Counted from the stretch's first letter, positions 10,863-19,901 are shown. The stretch is DNA of 64,000 bases from Xenorhabdus koppenhoeferi (GCF_900116635.1 NZ_FPBJ01000004.1:61129-125128); one strand, 5' to 3'. Made by a program: numbers and translations. Notes: generated by a model from the sequence alone, not told the origin.

Positions 10863-11232
10863 TGAGCGACCCCAGATAACAAAAGCTTTATTGTCGTTTC
10901 ATCAGTGGGGGCATTCTACGGTAAGGTTACTGGAGTGTAAACAATTGTAATGGAAGCAGGTTAGCTTGTAGGCTTTTTATGCTAGGGGGATCACATGTAA
11001 TATTAAATTTAACAAAACGTTAATTTTGAGTGGTTATCTAATCCAAAAAATCAAAATAGACAATTTTTTAAAGCCAACTATCTATTTTTTAAGGTTTAAT
11101 TTTGATTAAAATAAAATAAAATAAAATAAAATAAAATAAAAAACAACTTTCATACGCGTCGTAAACGATAAGATAACTATTATTTCTTGGGAACAATGAG
11201 CAGCCAGAAGCTGCCCAGTGAAAAATTAGTTA
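10863..11232. other. cyoA upstream region; AT-rich, no gene
   Basis: This 370-base gap carries the cyo promoter region and the 3' flank of the porin gene. It is strongly AT-rich and holds seven tandem TAAAA units (listed separately). No ORF or RNA gene was recognised. Operator sites for ArcA, Fnr or Fur are expected for cyo from E. coli knowledge, but I could not assign any with confidence. Confidence 0.6.
11107..11141. repeat. (TAAAA)7 simple sequence repeat
   Basis: Seven perfect tandem copies of TAAAA lie about 245 bases upstream of cyoA and 90 bases downstream of the porin gene. Confidence 0.95.
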
Positions 11233-12000
11233 TTAGAAATTATATTTCACACTGTAAACAATGCCATCTTGCCAGAAATCTTCTCCCAATTTATTATCTG
11301 CATAGCGGTATTGAATGCCGGTTGTGAAAGAGGAATGTGGAGTCCACCATAATGCAATAGCACCATTCACGCCTTCGCGTCCGCCGTTGCCGTAACGTTT
11401 ATTGCGGTTCAACTCAATTTCATTCCAGTTTGTGATACTGAATTTTTGCTCCCACAGGTTGAAATCGTATCCTGCTACCCAACCTACGACATACCCGTTA
11501 TTTCCTGAGTAGAAAGTTTGGTCAACATAGTGCAGGGCGACAAATGGTTTGAGCCATAAACCCGCAAGGGTTGTATTATAGCCTAATCCATAGAGTGTAT
11601 TGACTTCATGGAAGTTTCCGCCGTTTGCTTTACCTGGTAATGAATAGGTTCCATAGACATGACCATAGAGGTTGAAACCAGTATCACCAAGATAGAAACG
11701 GCTTGTTGTTTTAAAGGTGTAACGTTGGTTATCACCCGGTTGTGCAATTTTACTGTTAAATGGATTCTCTAAATCAGCGAAACCATATAACTCTCCCCAG
11801 CTGAAATCAGCACCGCCTTCCAGTTCCAAATAGGCAAAATCATCTTTATGGGAGATTTGCCCAGTTTTTTGTGTAGTGTGTTTGTTCCAGTCAAGGTAGT
11901 TCATGCTGGCATTGGCAAACCCCCTTTGGTATTCCGCGCTAGCTGAAGCAGAAACCAAAGCAGCGGCAACTGTAGTGAGTGTTAAAATATGTCTTTTCAT
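11233..12000 (-). CDS. Tsx/OmpK-family outer membrane channel
   Basis: A 255-residue beta-barrel protein with a clear signal peptide (MKRHILTLTTVAAALVSASASA, cleavage before EYQRG) and the C-terminal Tyr-x-Asn-Phe (VKYNF) of outer membrane porins. The segment DFAYLELEGGADFSWGELYG resembles OmpK of Vibrio and the Tsx nucleoside channel family, so nucleoside or related uptake is the best guess. It is monocistronic, with a long 5' region that holds two 46-bp direct repeats. Family assignment is good; substrate is inferred. Confidence 0.85.
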   Translation of the reverse strand: MKRHILTLTTVAAALVSASASAEYQRGFANASMNYLDWNKHTTQKTGQISHKDDFAYLELEGGADFSWGELYGFADLENPFNSKIAQPGDNQRYTFKTTSRFYLGDTGFNLYGHVYGTYSLPGKANGGNFHEVNTLYGLGYNTTLAGLWLKPFVALHYVDQTFYSGNNGYVVGWVAGYDFNLWEQKFSITNWNEIELNRNKRYGNGGREGVNGAIALWWTPHSSFTTGIQYRYADNKLGEDFWQDGIVYSVKYNF

Positions 12001-12092
12001 AAATTCTCTTTATATGATTTTAAATTGATTAAAAATATTTCGAATAGTTCGAAATAAAATACGTTCAAATATTAAATAGCAGTTCCAAATAA

Positions 12093-12201
12093 TAGATCAC
12101 AGGCAGGGAACGCAATCCGAATTGAGCGATCTGATTAAATAAGATTTTAAAATAGTAGATCACTTGAAGGGAACTCAGTCCGATTTTTGCGATCTGATTA
12201 A
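12093..12201. repeat. Two 46-bp imperfect direct repeats upstream of the Tsx/OmpK-like gene
   Basis: Copies at 12093-12138 and 12156-12201 match at 38 of 46 positions and are offset by 63 bases. Each begins TAGATCAC, has GGGAAC and TCCGA in the middle, and ends GCGATCTGATTAA. They lie 93-201 bases upstream of the porin start codon, so they may be regulator-binding sites. Confidence 0.8.
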
Positions 12202-12288
12202 TTGCTAAATCAAAAAAATCCCAAAATGGATTGAGTTAATGCCAATCATAGCAGAAATACCTCGAAATGAACGACGTCAGATGAAAAA

Positions 12289-12422
12289 ATTTATCCAGAG
12301 AACCGAGATAAGGACTATCGCGTCGCCTCACCACGCTCTTAATGTGACATGAAGGAAGTAAGGTTTCTCTTGTCTCCAGGACTCTTCACTATTCACGTTC
12401 CTCAGTCAATCGCTGGATAAAT
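12289..12422. other. Inverted repeat enclosing 114 bases (possible structured RNA)
   Basis: ATTTATCCAG at 12289-12298 and CTGGATAAAT at 12413-12422 are perfect inverted copies. The enclosed sequence is GC-richer than the surroundings and has no ORF. It could be the closing stem of a small RNA, but no known family was recognised. Confidence 0.4.
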
Positions 12423-12554
12423 TGATTTACATTATGTACTTTAAAATCTTATTTGATGCATTTTTCTAGCTCGTTTTTATTCCTTATCAGACAAGAGATA
12501 CGTGAGCTATTAACAAAACATGAATCGACTACAGGAACGACGGGGGGTCGTGAG

Positions 12555-12580
12555 TTCAGAGCGGGATTAGCCGCTCTGAA
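12555..12580 (-). terminator. gldA hairpin
   Basis: A 10-bp perfect stem (TTCAGAGCGG / CCGCTCTGAA) with a 6-base loop lies 15 bases beyond the gldA stop. It lacks a T-run, so its strength as a terminator is uncertain. Confidence 0.55.
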
Positions 12581-12594
12581 ACCGCCATAATCAC

Positions 12595-13695
12595 TTAATA
12601 CAGCCAATCCTGCCCCATTCTGTCTGTGGCCAGAATTGCAGCATAAACTTGATCGGGTGTCACAGCAAAAGGCATATTGTGGATGGTTTCTTCTTCGGAA
12701 CAGCTTGCTATAGCGACTTGCATGATTTTTTGATGCAGTTTTTCACTATCACGTAAACCGAGTTGCTCCAGTGTTACTGGCAGACCAACTTGTACACAGA
12801 AATCGAGTACGGCTTCCAGCTCTTCACTTGAGCTGTTTTCCAATATTAATTGCGTCAAAGTGCCGAATGCCACTTTTTCACCATGATAGAGATGGTGACA
12901 TTCTTCCAGCACCGTAAAACCATTATGGATTGCGTGAGCTGCGGCCAGGCCCGCACTTTCAAAACCGATGCCGCTGAGATAGGTATTTGCCTCAACAATA
13001 TTTTCAACCGCGAGTGTACTGACTCCCGCTTCCACGGCTAATTTTGCTTTATAGCCTTCTGCTATCAAGGTTTCATAACATAGTTTAGCCAATGCTAAAG
13101 CTGTAGTAGATGTGGCTCCTCCGGCCATAGTTGGTTTATGGGCTGAACTATTGGCTCGCGCTTCAAAATAGGTGGCAAGGGCGTCCCCCATTCCTGCCAC
13201 AAATAAGCGAACAGGTGCTTTGGCAACGATACTGGTATCCATCAGCACAATATCCGGATTTTGTGGATAGCGCAGATAGCGGTCGAATTTTCCAAGTTCA
13301 GTATACAGGACAGAGAGAGCACTGGTCGGCGCATCAGTTGAAGCAAGAGTAGGTGAAATAATTATGGGGATCTTAGATTCGTATGCTATAGCTTTGGCAG
13401 TATCAAGCGTTTTTCCGCCCCCGAGTCCAATGACGGCCTGACATTGGTTACTGACCAGAATGGCGGACAAGCGTTCTATTTCACTGCTGCTGCATTCACC
13501 ATTGAAGATTTCGAAATGGCTGGTAACTTCGTGTTCTTCTAGGCTATTGCTGACGGTATCCCCAATAAGGCTCATCACGAAATTATCGGCAATTACGAAG
13601 ACATGGCCAGCAATCATTTTGGTGTATCGGCCAATGTGAGATAACGCACCCGGCCCTTGGATATATTTGGATGGAGACTGGATCACTTTCAGCAT
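12595..13695 (-). CDS. gldA: Glycerol dehydrogenase
   Basis: GldA is a zinc-dependent, NAD-linked enzyme oxidising glycerol to dihydroxyacetone in the cytoplasm. The 366-residue protein has the NAD motif GLGGGKTLDTAKA and the iron-type alcohol dehydrogenase zinc ligands: Asp in GMGDALATYFEAR, His in AAAHAIHNG and His in HHLYHGEKVAFG. Length is the same as E. coli GldA (367). It stands alone here; the E. coli partners of the pathway (dhaKLM, fsa) are not in the window. Confidence 0.94.
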   Translation of the reverse strand: MLKVIQSPSKYIQGPGALSHIGRYTKMIAGHVFVIADNFVMSLIGDTVSNSLEEHEVTSHFEIFNGECSSSEIERLSAILVSNQCQAVIGLGGGKTLDTAKAIAYESKIPIIISPTLASTDAPTSALSVLYTELGKFDRYLRYPQNPDIVLMDTSIVAKAPVRLFVAGMGDALATYFEARANSSAHKPTMAGGATSTTALALAKLCYETLIAEGYKAKLAVEAGVSTLAVENIVEANTYLSGIGFESAGLAAAHAIHNGFTVLEECHHLYHGEKVAFGTLTQLILENSSSEELEAVLDFCVQVGLPVTLEQLGLRDSEKLHQKIMQVAIASCSEEETIHNMPFAVTPDQVYAAILATDRMGQDWLY

Positions 13696-13997
13696 AAGAA
13701 ATATTCCTTCTTCACTGGAAACGAGTTCACTGAGAACTGGGTATGGAGTGTCACCATACAGAGGTGTCGCAGGCTACGAATTGCATCATATCGAAGTGTG
13801 TGTTTACCTGCTCACCAAACACTATACGGCAAAATATCCAGAGAAGTTATGAGTAAAAACAGGAATTGACATCTTTTCCCACCTGGACAATGGTTATGGA
13901 TCTCATTGTGTCTGGTTCCTGCTATAACTGAATCCAGGCTATTTAGCCTAGAAAAGTACCTCAAGAATAGGAAGTGTTTTTCTTCTTATGCCGGTAA
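13696..13997. other. Gap between acyl-CoA-oxidase-like gene and gldA
   Basis: These 302 bases hold the gldA upstream region and the 3' flank of the oxidase-like gene. A small inverted repeat (GTATGG...CCATAC at 13741-13759) is present. No gene was recognised; the short plus-strand frames here have no recognisable protein features. Confidence 0.5.
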
Positions 13998-15746
13998 CTA
14001 ATTTTTTAACTGATCGTGATTCCCAGCATACCAGCCTATATAGTCATCGCTTGATATGGGGGTTTCAATTCCTGACTTGTCCATTTCAAAATCGTAAATA
14101 TAGCAGTTTATTATTTCCGCATGATCGCGAATATATGTTATGTGTCTTTCATTTAACTTTTTAGATTCTTGTATATTAATGATTTCGCTTATCAAAAGAT
14201 CACGCATAGAACGGTGGATCCAGTCGAGAAGATAACCCTCAAGAATCATCCCGATATCGTCGGTATTATATGAATCAGTGATTGTGGTCACAACGGCTAA
14301 AATGGCATATGTTTGGCTGAGAGTCAGAAAATCGTTGCTGTTTTTATTGATAATGTCGAGAGTTATTTTTTTATTATCGTGTCCAGTTAATTTTTTAAGT
14401 TTATCTAATAGATGTTTGGCATAATCAGTGAGAATGGAAAGCAAATCATCCTCAATGTTTGTGTCACTATTTTTCAGGCCATTAGTCAGGATCATCTCCC
14501 CAGCTTTCAGGGAGAGAACAAGATTATCACCTTCCGCAGTAATCGCGCCAAAATTGGAGATTAAATACTGGGGTATTTTATTGATGGAGAATAATCCATG
14601 AGCACCACAGCGTTCACGGCAATTAATCAGTATCTCTTGTGTACGCCAGGTAAATAATGATTTTATCGAGATTATCTCAACGAGTAACTCATCGGATATT
14701 TTAAAGTTGTTAGTCGATTCTGATAGCGGAATTGAAATTTTTTTTGTCAATTTTCTTAAATATAGAGTGTGAGCTATGGTAGTCAGTGTATCCCATGCGA
14801 TACTTTCTTTAAAGTGACAGTAGTTGAGGGCTGGCATTGCACCAGAGTAACCGAAAGTCTGCCGTTTACTTCCATAGGTACTAGTAATATAAAGTGCTGA
14901 TTTAGCCATCCCGACTGAACAGATGGACATGCAGATTTTCCCTGTATGTATCCGATTGGTAACTAATGCAAATCGCTTTTTTAATTTCTTAACATGCAAT
15001 GATATCTGACCATTTCGATCTAATGTCATTACATTGCCTGCAAGCAGCCCTTCAAACGGAATTTCAACGTTATCAAAAGAAGTGATAGCGTTATCAAGAT
15101 AGAATCCAGGTTTATCGCTTAGTGGCGTTATTTTAACCCCTTTAGTTAACTTGCCATTGATTGACAGAGGTAATATAAATGGGAAAATACCATATTTTCT
15201 GTTGGCTACATTGAGTTGGGCATACACGACTGCGATTTTGGGTAATTCACACGGTACCGTATTAGGCATAAATTTATAGGCATTCGGATCAGGTGAGTTA
15301 AGGATAAAAATGCCTTTTTCCGGGAGATAAGTAGCTTGCGTTTTCAGGTTTATCAGGTTATTGCCATATGCTAATTCAGTTGCCAGATAGACCCCAATTG
15401 CATTCCCTGAACAAAGTTTCTGGTAAAGTTCTTCTATATATGGTGTTCGCTTATTTAAATTGGCGATAGTACCGATAGTCAGATTAAAGTGGATTGATAA
15501 CATAGAGGCTACAGCACCATCATGGAGAGCGACAAATTCATGAAGCTCAGCCAGTTTATCAAATGAATTTATATCAATATTATTATTTTTGATATAGTAA
15601 AGTAGTTTTATAAATTTCTTTACTGATGCCTGATATGTATTACTGTTGGTTTTAATTATCTTTGTAATTCCATCAGATAGTTTTATATTTCTTATTCCTA
15701 AATAATTACTTATTTTTAGTGAAGAACTAGGTGAAGACAGATTCAT
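13998..15746 (-). CDS. Acyl-CoA oxidase/dehydrogenase-like flavoprotein (orphan)
   Basis: A 582-residue protein resembling acyl-CoA oxidases (ACOX) more than bacterial acyl-CoA dehydrogenases. The segment ATELAYGNNLINLKTQATYL corresponds to the TELGHGSN...ETTA motif, and ITAEGDNLVLSLKAGEMI to the catalytic-Glu motif (FEGDN) of ACOX. It would desaturate an acyl thioester using FAD. The gene is markedly AT-rich and Lys/Ile/Asn-rich compared with neighbours, has no operon partners and looks recently acquired. The substrate is unknown; it could belong to secondary metabolism. Family call is fairly sure, function is not. Confidence 0.75.
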   Translation of the reverse strand: MNLSSPSSSLKISNYLGIRNIKLSDGITKIIKTNSNTYQASVKKFIKLLYYIKNNNIDINSFDKLAELHEFVALHDGAVASMLSIHFNLTIGTIANLNKRTPYIEELYQKLCSGNAIGVYLATELAYGNNLINLKTQATYLPEKGIFILNSPDPNAYKFMPNTVPCELPKIAVVYAQLNVANRKYGIFPFILPLSINGKLTKGVKITPLSDKPGFYLDNAITSFDNVEIPFEGLLAGNVMTLDRNGQISLHVKKLKKRFALVTNRIHTGKICMSICSVGMAKSALYITSTYGSKRQTFGYSGAMPALNYCHFKESIAWDTLTTIAHTLYLRKLTKKISIPLSESTNNFKISDELLVEIISIKSLFTWRTQEILINCRERCGAHGLFSINKIPQYLISNFGAITAEGDNLVLSLKAGEMILTNGLKNSDTNIEDDLLSILTDYAKHLLDKLKKLTGHDNKKITLDIINKNSNDFLTLSQTYAILAVVTTITDSYNTDDIGMILEGYLLDWIHRSMRDLLISEIINIQESKKLNERHITYIRDHAEIINCYIYDFEMDKSGIETPISSDDYIGWYAGNHDQLKN

Positions 15747-15860
15747 TTTATTGAAGCCTCATTTTTTTCACGGGAAAGACAGATGTGCTTTTTCTTTTTA
15801 AGACTGCAGTTTTCAAAATTTTTATATGCCATTCTTAGTTTTATTGGGTAAAAAAATATA

Positions 15861-15967
15861 TACCGAATAGATTTCAAAATGTCTCGTAGTGGCAATTTTG
15901 AAAGACTAAAGGCATAGATGTTCTATCTAAGATTATACTCTAAACTTCAATTTGCCGGTCACGAGAC
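15861..15967. repeat. Foldback / degenerate ERIC-like element
   Basis: Arms starting GTCTCGTAGTGGCAATTTTG (15881) and ending TTGCCGGTCACGAGAC (15967) form an imperfect inverted repeat of about 23 bases. The left part (ATACCGAATAGATTTCAAAA) and the nearby TTGAAAGAC resemble ERIC termini. It could be a decayed miniature repeat. Confidence 0.45.
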
Positions 15968-16107
15968 GAAAGCAGCTTATTATCTTTCCGCACCACGGGA
16001 AAATAATAAATGTATATTGAAGTAGTGTGAGTATATTGGAAAAATATTCTTAACGATATATTTTAAATATCGGGGGATGACTCAATAAATATTATTCGGA
16101 ATTTTCC

Positions 16108-16127
16108 CCCTCTCGATTTAGAGAGGG
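16108..16127 (-). terminator. yhhQ terminator-like hairpin
   Basis: CCCTCTC / GAGAGGG stem with a 6-base loop lies 11 bases after the yhhQ stop; on the minus strand it is followed by GGAAAATT rather than a T-run. Confidence 0.5.
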
Positions 16128-16137
16128 AATGGCTATA

Positions 16138-16803
16138 TCAGGCTTGAGGCAGAATATTCCTTTCTGTTCCAGAGAAAAAATATTTTATTATTAAATTCAA
16201 CATAAATCCGTAAGCAGGCAGGAAAAAAAGCATACAGATAAATAGCTTGAACGCATAATCTACCAAGGCAATTTCTACCCAATGTGTTGCCATGAACGCA
16301 TCGGTACTGCGGTAAAAGGCAATAAAGAAAAAAGCCAGTGTATCGAGCATATTACCGAAAAACATGGCGGTAGCCGGCGCTATCCACCAGCGGCGTTGTT
16401 GGCGCAGTCGGTTGAAGACACTAACATCTAATATCTGCCCAAGGACATAGGCCATAAAGCTGGCTGCTGCAATACGGGCGACAAACAGGTTGAAAGTTCC
16501 CAATGCTTCGAATCCCTGCCATGCTCCCTGAAAAAATAGCGCTGAAATCAGGTAAGAGATTAGTAATGCGGGAAGCATCACGGAGATAATGATCCGTCGA
16601 GCCAATGGCGCACCATAAATCCGCACAGTCAGATCGGTTGCCAAGAAGATAAAGGGAAATGTAAAGGCTCCCCAAGTGGTGTGAAAACCAAAAATGGAAA
16701 TGGGTAATTGCACCAGATAATTACTGGAAGTAATGATCAAAACGTGGAAGAGTGAAAGCCAGATCAACGCAGTGATCCGCTGTTGTGCGGTCAATTGGAA
16801 CAT
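16138..16803 (-). CDS. yhhQ: Queuosine precursor (preQ0/preQ1) transporter
   Basis: A 221-residue integral membrane protein of the vitamin-uptake-like YhhQ (VUT/DUF165) family, which imports 7-cyano-7-deazaguanine for tRNA queuosine. I chose the ATG at 16803 (MFQLTAQQRITALIWLSLFH) because it matches the E. coli start; an upstream in-frame ATG would add 66 residues that overlap the tusA promoter region. About six hydrophobic helices are visible. It is divergent from tusA, as in E. coli. Confidence 0.93.
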   Translation of the reverse strand: MFQLTAQQRITALIWLSLFHVLIITSSNYLVQLPISIFGFHTTWGAFTFPFIFLATDLTVRIYGAPLARRIIISVMLPALLISYLISALFFQGAWQGFEALGTFNLFVARIAAASFMAYVLGQILDVSVFNRLRQQRRWWIAPATAMFFGNMLDTLAFFFIAFYRSTDAFMATHWVEIALVDYAFKLFICMLFFLPAYGFMLNLIIKYFFSGTERNILPQA

Positions 16804-16972
16804 ATTGTACCTTTTTGCTGAATGGGGTGAGGGAACCCAAAAAATAAACGTGCCTGAAAGATCAGGGAGATAAATCATACTCTGCTTGCGAAACAAAAGT
16901 AAAGTACGGTAGTTGACGATATTTTGTAATATAATCCACCGCCATAGATTGTTTGAACTTACAGAGATTTTT

Positions 16973-17227
16973 ATGTCAGATATTTTTGCCAATCCTGACA
17001 AAACGCTTGATACGTCAGGATTACGTTGCCCAGAGCCTGTAATGATGGTGCGTAAGACAGTCCGCTATATGACTGCGGGTCAGACGTTATTGATCATCGC
17101 GGATGATCCGGCGACAACCCGTGATATTCCAGGATTTTGTCGTTTTATGGATCATGTGTTGGTGGCGCAGGAAATAGTGCAAACACCTTATCGGTATCTG
17201 CTCAGAAAAAACGAAAATATTGGATAA
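16973..17227 (+). CDS. tusA: Sulfur carrier protein TusA
   Basis: TusA accepts persulfide sulfur from IscS and passes it to TusBCD for 2-thiouridine in tRNA. The 84-residue protein starts at 16973 ([22 protein letters not shown]) and has the active Cys in LRCPEP and the conserved [13 protein letters not shown] stretch. An upstream in-frame ATG would add 20 atypical residues. It is divergent from yhhQ and convergent with zntA. Confidence 0.96.
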   Translation: MSDIFANPDKTLDTSGLRCPEPVMMVRKTVRYMTAGQTLLIIADDPATTRDIPGFCRFMDHVLVAQEIVQTPYRYLLRKNENIG

Positions 17228-17281
17228 TTGAGAAAATACAAAGCGATTTTCTGGCAGAAAAAAGAAAGCATACTATGCTTC

Positions 17282-17397
17282 AAATATGGCAGTTAGTTTC
17301 GACTCATTAGTTTACTGAATGCCATATTTCCTTTTTCCTTAATAGCAATTTTGAGTAATTGTAATTTTGAAAAGGTGCATACCTTGCACCTTTTCAA
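17282..17397 (+). terminator. Two hairpins between convergent tusA and zntA
   Basis: The first hairpin pairs AAATATGGCA (17282) with TGCCATATTT (17320) and is followed by CCTTTTTCCTT, so it is probably the tusA terminator. The second pairs TTGAAAAGGTGC (17367) with GCACCTTTTCAA (17386), a 12-bp perfect stem with a T-rich 3' side. Confidence 0.75.
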
Positions 17398-17449
17398 TTT
17401 GTTCTTTTTTCTATCAGCAGTTCCACCTGCCATTTATCACTTCTGCTTA

Positions 17450-19690
17450 TCACTTCTGCGTCTTTATTCTCAACAGCCGGACAGCGTTGGCGGTGACCAG
17501 CGCGGTAGCACCAGAATCAGCCAGAACTGCCATCCATAGCCCAGTGATGCCCAATAGACTCGTGATAAGGAATATTGCCTTTAAACCCAGCGCAATGGTG
17601 ATATTCTGGCGGATATTGTAATGGGTTGTCCGGGACAGAGCGATAATTTCAGGTAATCCGGTCAGACGGTTATGCGTCAAAGCGGCATCGGCAGTTTCCA
17701 GAGCAACGTCAGTACCGCTGCCCATAGCGACACCGATACTGGCCGCTTTCATGGCTGGGGCATCGTTAATACCATCTCCGACCATCATAGTACGGTGTTT
17801 CTGGTTCAACTCAGTAACCGCTTTCACTTTATCTTCAGGCAATAACCCTGCACGATAATCTATTTCTAACTGACTGGCGATGGCCGCTGCCGCCCTGGGA
17901 TTGTCACCTGTTAACATAACCGCGTTTATCCCTTGTTTTTTCAGGGTTCGGATGGCATCTATGGCATCCTGACGCAGAGTATCCTGCATGGCAACCAAGC
18001 CCATAAATTGCTCATCCTGCATGACTGCAACCGCAGTTTTGCCACTGCTTTCCAGTTCGCTGACTCTTTGTTTCCATTCAGCAGATAAGGTATTTTCAGG
18101 TAATCGTGCAGGAGCAGTAACTAAAACTCTCTTCCCTGACAATTGCCCTGCAACCCCGATACCTGCAAGCGCTTTGCGGTGTTCGGCCTCAATAATTGTC
18201 ACTCCTTTGCTTTCAGCCGCGTTAAGGATAGCTTTGGCCAATGGGTGATGAGAACCGCTTTCTACGGCACCAGCCAGCGCCAGCAGGCTTGCTGTATTGA
18301 TGCTTGCAACTGGCTCAATCTCAGTAACTTGTGGTTTACCTTCGGTCAGTGTGCCGGTTTTATCCAGTGCGATTGTGGTTATTGCCCCAAGTTGCTCCAA
18401 TGCCGCTCCACCTTTGATGAGGGAGCCTCGGCGGGTTGCCGCTGCCAGAGCAGAAGTAATTGCTGCGGGAGTAGAGATAACCAAAGCACAAGGACAGCCA
18501 ATCAGTAGCAGGGTCAGACCACGGTAGATCCACGTTTCCCACGATCCGGCAAAGAACAGAGGCGGAATTAGCACGACTAATGCTGAGAATAAGATAATCA
18601 GTGGCGTATAGATACGGCTGAATCGGTCGATAAAGCGTTCGATAGGTGCACGACGTTCTTCTGCCTCTTCAATCAATTGGAGAATACGATCAATTGCGTT
18701 GTGTCCCGGTTCAGAGACTACCTTCATCTGTACGGCACTATCGACAGAAAGACAGCCAGCAGCGACTTTTTCTCCTTGATGCCGTTCAACGGGAATAGAC
18801 TCACCAGTTAGGGCACTTTCATCAAAACTGGCAAATGGACTGAGTAATTCCGCATCGGTGGGTAAACGGGCACCAGGCGCAATCTCAATAATGTCGCCGG
18901 GACGCAGATCGGCAGCCGATACGGTTTTTTTCTTGCCATCCTTAACCAGTAAGGCTTGATCGGGGACTAAGGCCATCAAAGCACTGACACCGCGACGAGC
19001 CCGTCCGGCAGCATAAGATTCCAGAACCTCCCCTAATTTAAACAGTAAAATGACCATTGCGGCTTCTGCGGTGGCATCAATGAACAAGGCACCAATGGCA
19101 GCAACACTCATTAACGTTTCAATGGCAAAGGGTGTACCTGAACGAATAAGTTTGACGGCTTTAATCGCAACCGGATATAACCCAATTAGCGTGGTAATGA
19201 TGAAAGCAATTTGCCCTGCGGGAGTATTGACTGTTGATATCCCCCAGCTGATGAGCATCAAGGCAGTGAGGATCAGGATCGGAGAGAATGTTTTCCAATG
19301 ATTGGCGGCTGGAGGTAGCTTGGATATTGCATCCGTTGCCTTAATTTCAAAGCCAGCCTGTTTTACGGCTTGTTCAACGGCAGCACGAATATCAACATCA
19401 GAATCGACTACCAGTTTTTCTGTTGTAAACAGTACCTTAACCTGTTTAGCCTCCGGAAGTTTGTTTACGGCATTCTCGATTTTTCCTGCACAACTCGGGC
19501 AATCCATACCCTGGATAATCCAATTAAAGCGTTGATTGGCTGTTAATTCGAGTGGGACCGTATCCTGTATGGCATGAGCATGATCGTGTGAACAATGAGC
19601 ACCATCATGGCTGTGGTGATGCTCTTTTTCTTTCTGAGAAAGCAAAGCATTGTGATCTAATTGCTTATGTTTTCGGGCTGTGGGGGGCAT
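17450..19690 (-). CDS. zntA: Zn/Cd/Pb-exporting P1B-type ATPase
   Basis: ZntA pumps Zn(II), Cd(II) and Pb(II) out across the inner membrane using ATP. The 746-residue protein has a His-rich N-terminal tail (EHHHSHDGAHCSHDHAHA), a heavy-metal-associated domain with GMDCPSCAGKIE, the membrane metal motif CPC (LIGCPCALVIS), the phosphorylation site DKTGTLTEGKP and the hinge GDGINDAPA. The CPC motif with an Asp near the C-terminal helices (MAVLADSGATALV) fits the Zn/Pb/Cd subgroup. A ZntR-type promoter lies 50 bases upstream. Confidence 0.96.
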   Translation of the reverse strand: MPPTARKHKQLDHNALLSQKEKEHHHSHDGAHCSHDHAHAIQDTVPLELTANQRFNWIIQGMDCPSCAGKIENAVNKLPEAKQVKVLFTTEKLVVDSDVDIRAAVEQAVKQAGFEIKATDAISKLPPAANHWKTFSPILILTALMLISWGISTVNTPAGQIAFIITTLIGLYPVAIKAVKLIRSGTPFAIETLMSVAAIGALFIDATAEAAMVILLFKLGEVLESYAAGRARRGVSALMALVPDQALLVKDGKKKTVSAADLRPGDIIEIAPGARLPTDAELLSPFASFDESALTGESIPVERHQGEKVAAGCLSVDSAVQMKVVSEPGHNAIDRILQLIEEAEERRAPIERFIDRFSRIYTPLIILFSALVVLIPPLFFAGSWETWIYRGLTLLLIGCPCALVISTPAAITSALAAATRRGSLIKGGAALEQLGAITTIALDKTGTLTEGKPQVTEIEPVASINTASLLALAGAVESGSHHPLAKAILNAAESKGVTIIEAEHRKALAGIGVAGQLSGKRVLVTAPARLPENTLSAEWKQRVSELESSGKTAVAVMQDEQFMGLVAMQDTLRQDAIDAIRTLKKQGINAVMLTGDNPRAAAAIASQLEIDYRAGLLPEDKVKAVTELNQKHRTMMVGDGINDAPAMKAASIGVAMGSGTDVALETADAALTHNRLTGLPEIIALSRTTHYNIRQNITIALGLKAIFLITSLLGITGLWMAVLADSGATALVTANAVRLLRIKTQK

Positions 19691-19730
19691 AGGCGACCTC
19701 TAAGATAGTGTTAATTCTGACTAGTTGAGA

Positions 19731-19766
19731 TTAACTCTACACTCTAGAGCTTACTCTAGAGTCAAA
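19731..19766 (-). promoter_or_regulatory. ZntR (MerR-type) operator-promoter of zntA
   Basis: On the minus strand a -35 TTGACT and a -10 TAGAGT are separated by 20 bases, the long spacer used by MerR-family regulators. The spacer is filled by the dyad ACTCTAGAG-N4-CTCTAGAGT (19741-19762). The layout matches E. coli zntAp, whose dyad is ACTCTGGAGT/ACTCCAGAGT. ZntR itself is not in the window. Confidence 0.9.
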
Positions 19767-19901
19767 CCCGATAAGAGGAATTTTTTTGATAATTTGTGCG
19801 ATTTCATGATGGATTTTCATTATCAATACCCTTCCTCTTGGTGCCGTTTGCTCCTTAAGACTTTACGTAATGCGAGGTGAAAAATGAACCACTGGTGGGG
19901 G

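Larger units (their letters stand above)
12001..12594. other. Intergenic region with repeats and an inverted repeat; no gene
   Basis: This 594-base gap lies between the porin gene and the 3' end of gldA. It contains two 46-bp direct repeats (12093-12201), a 10-bp inverted repeat enclosing 114 bases (12289-12422), and a terminator-like hairpin for gldA (12555-12580). The middle part is GC-richer than its flanks and could encode a small RNA, but I recognise no family. Confidence 0.6.
15747..16137. other. Gap with foldback repeat and yhhQ terminator
   Basis: These 391 bases contain a degenerate ERIC-like and foldback segment (15861-15967) and a hairpin after yhhQ (16108-16127). No coding sequence was recognised. 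Confidence 0.6.
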
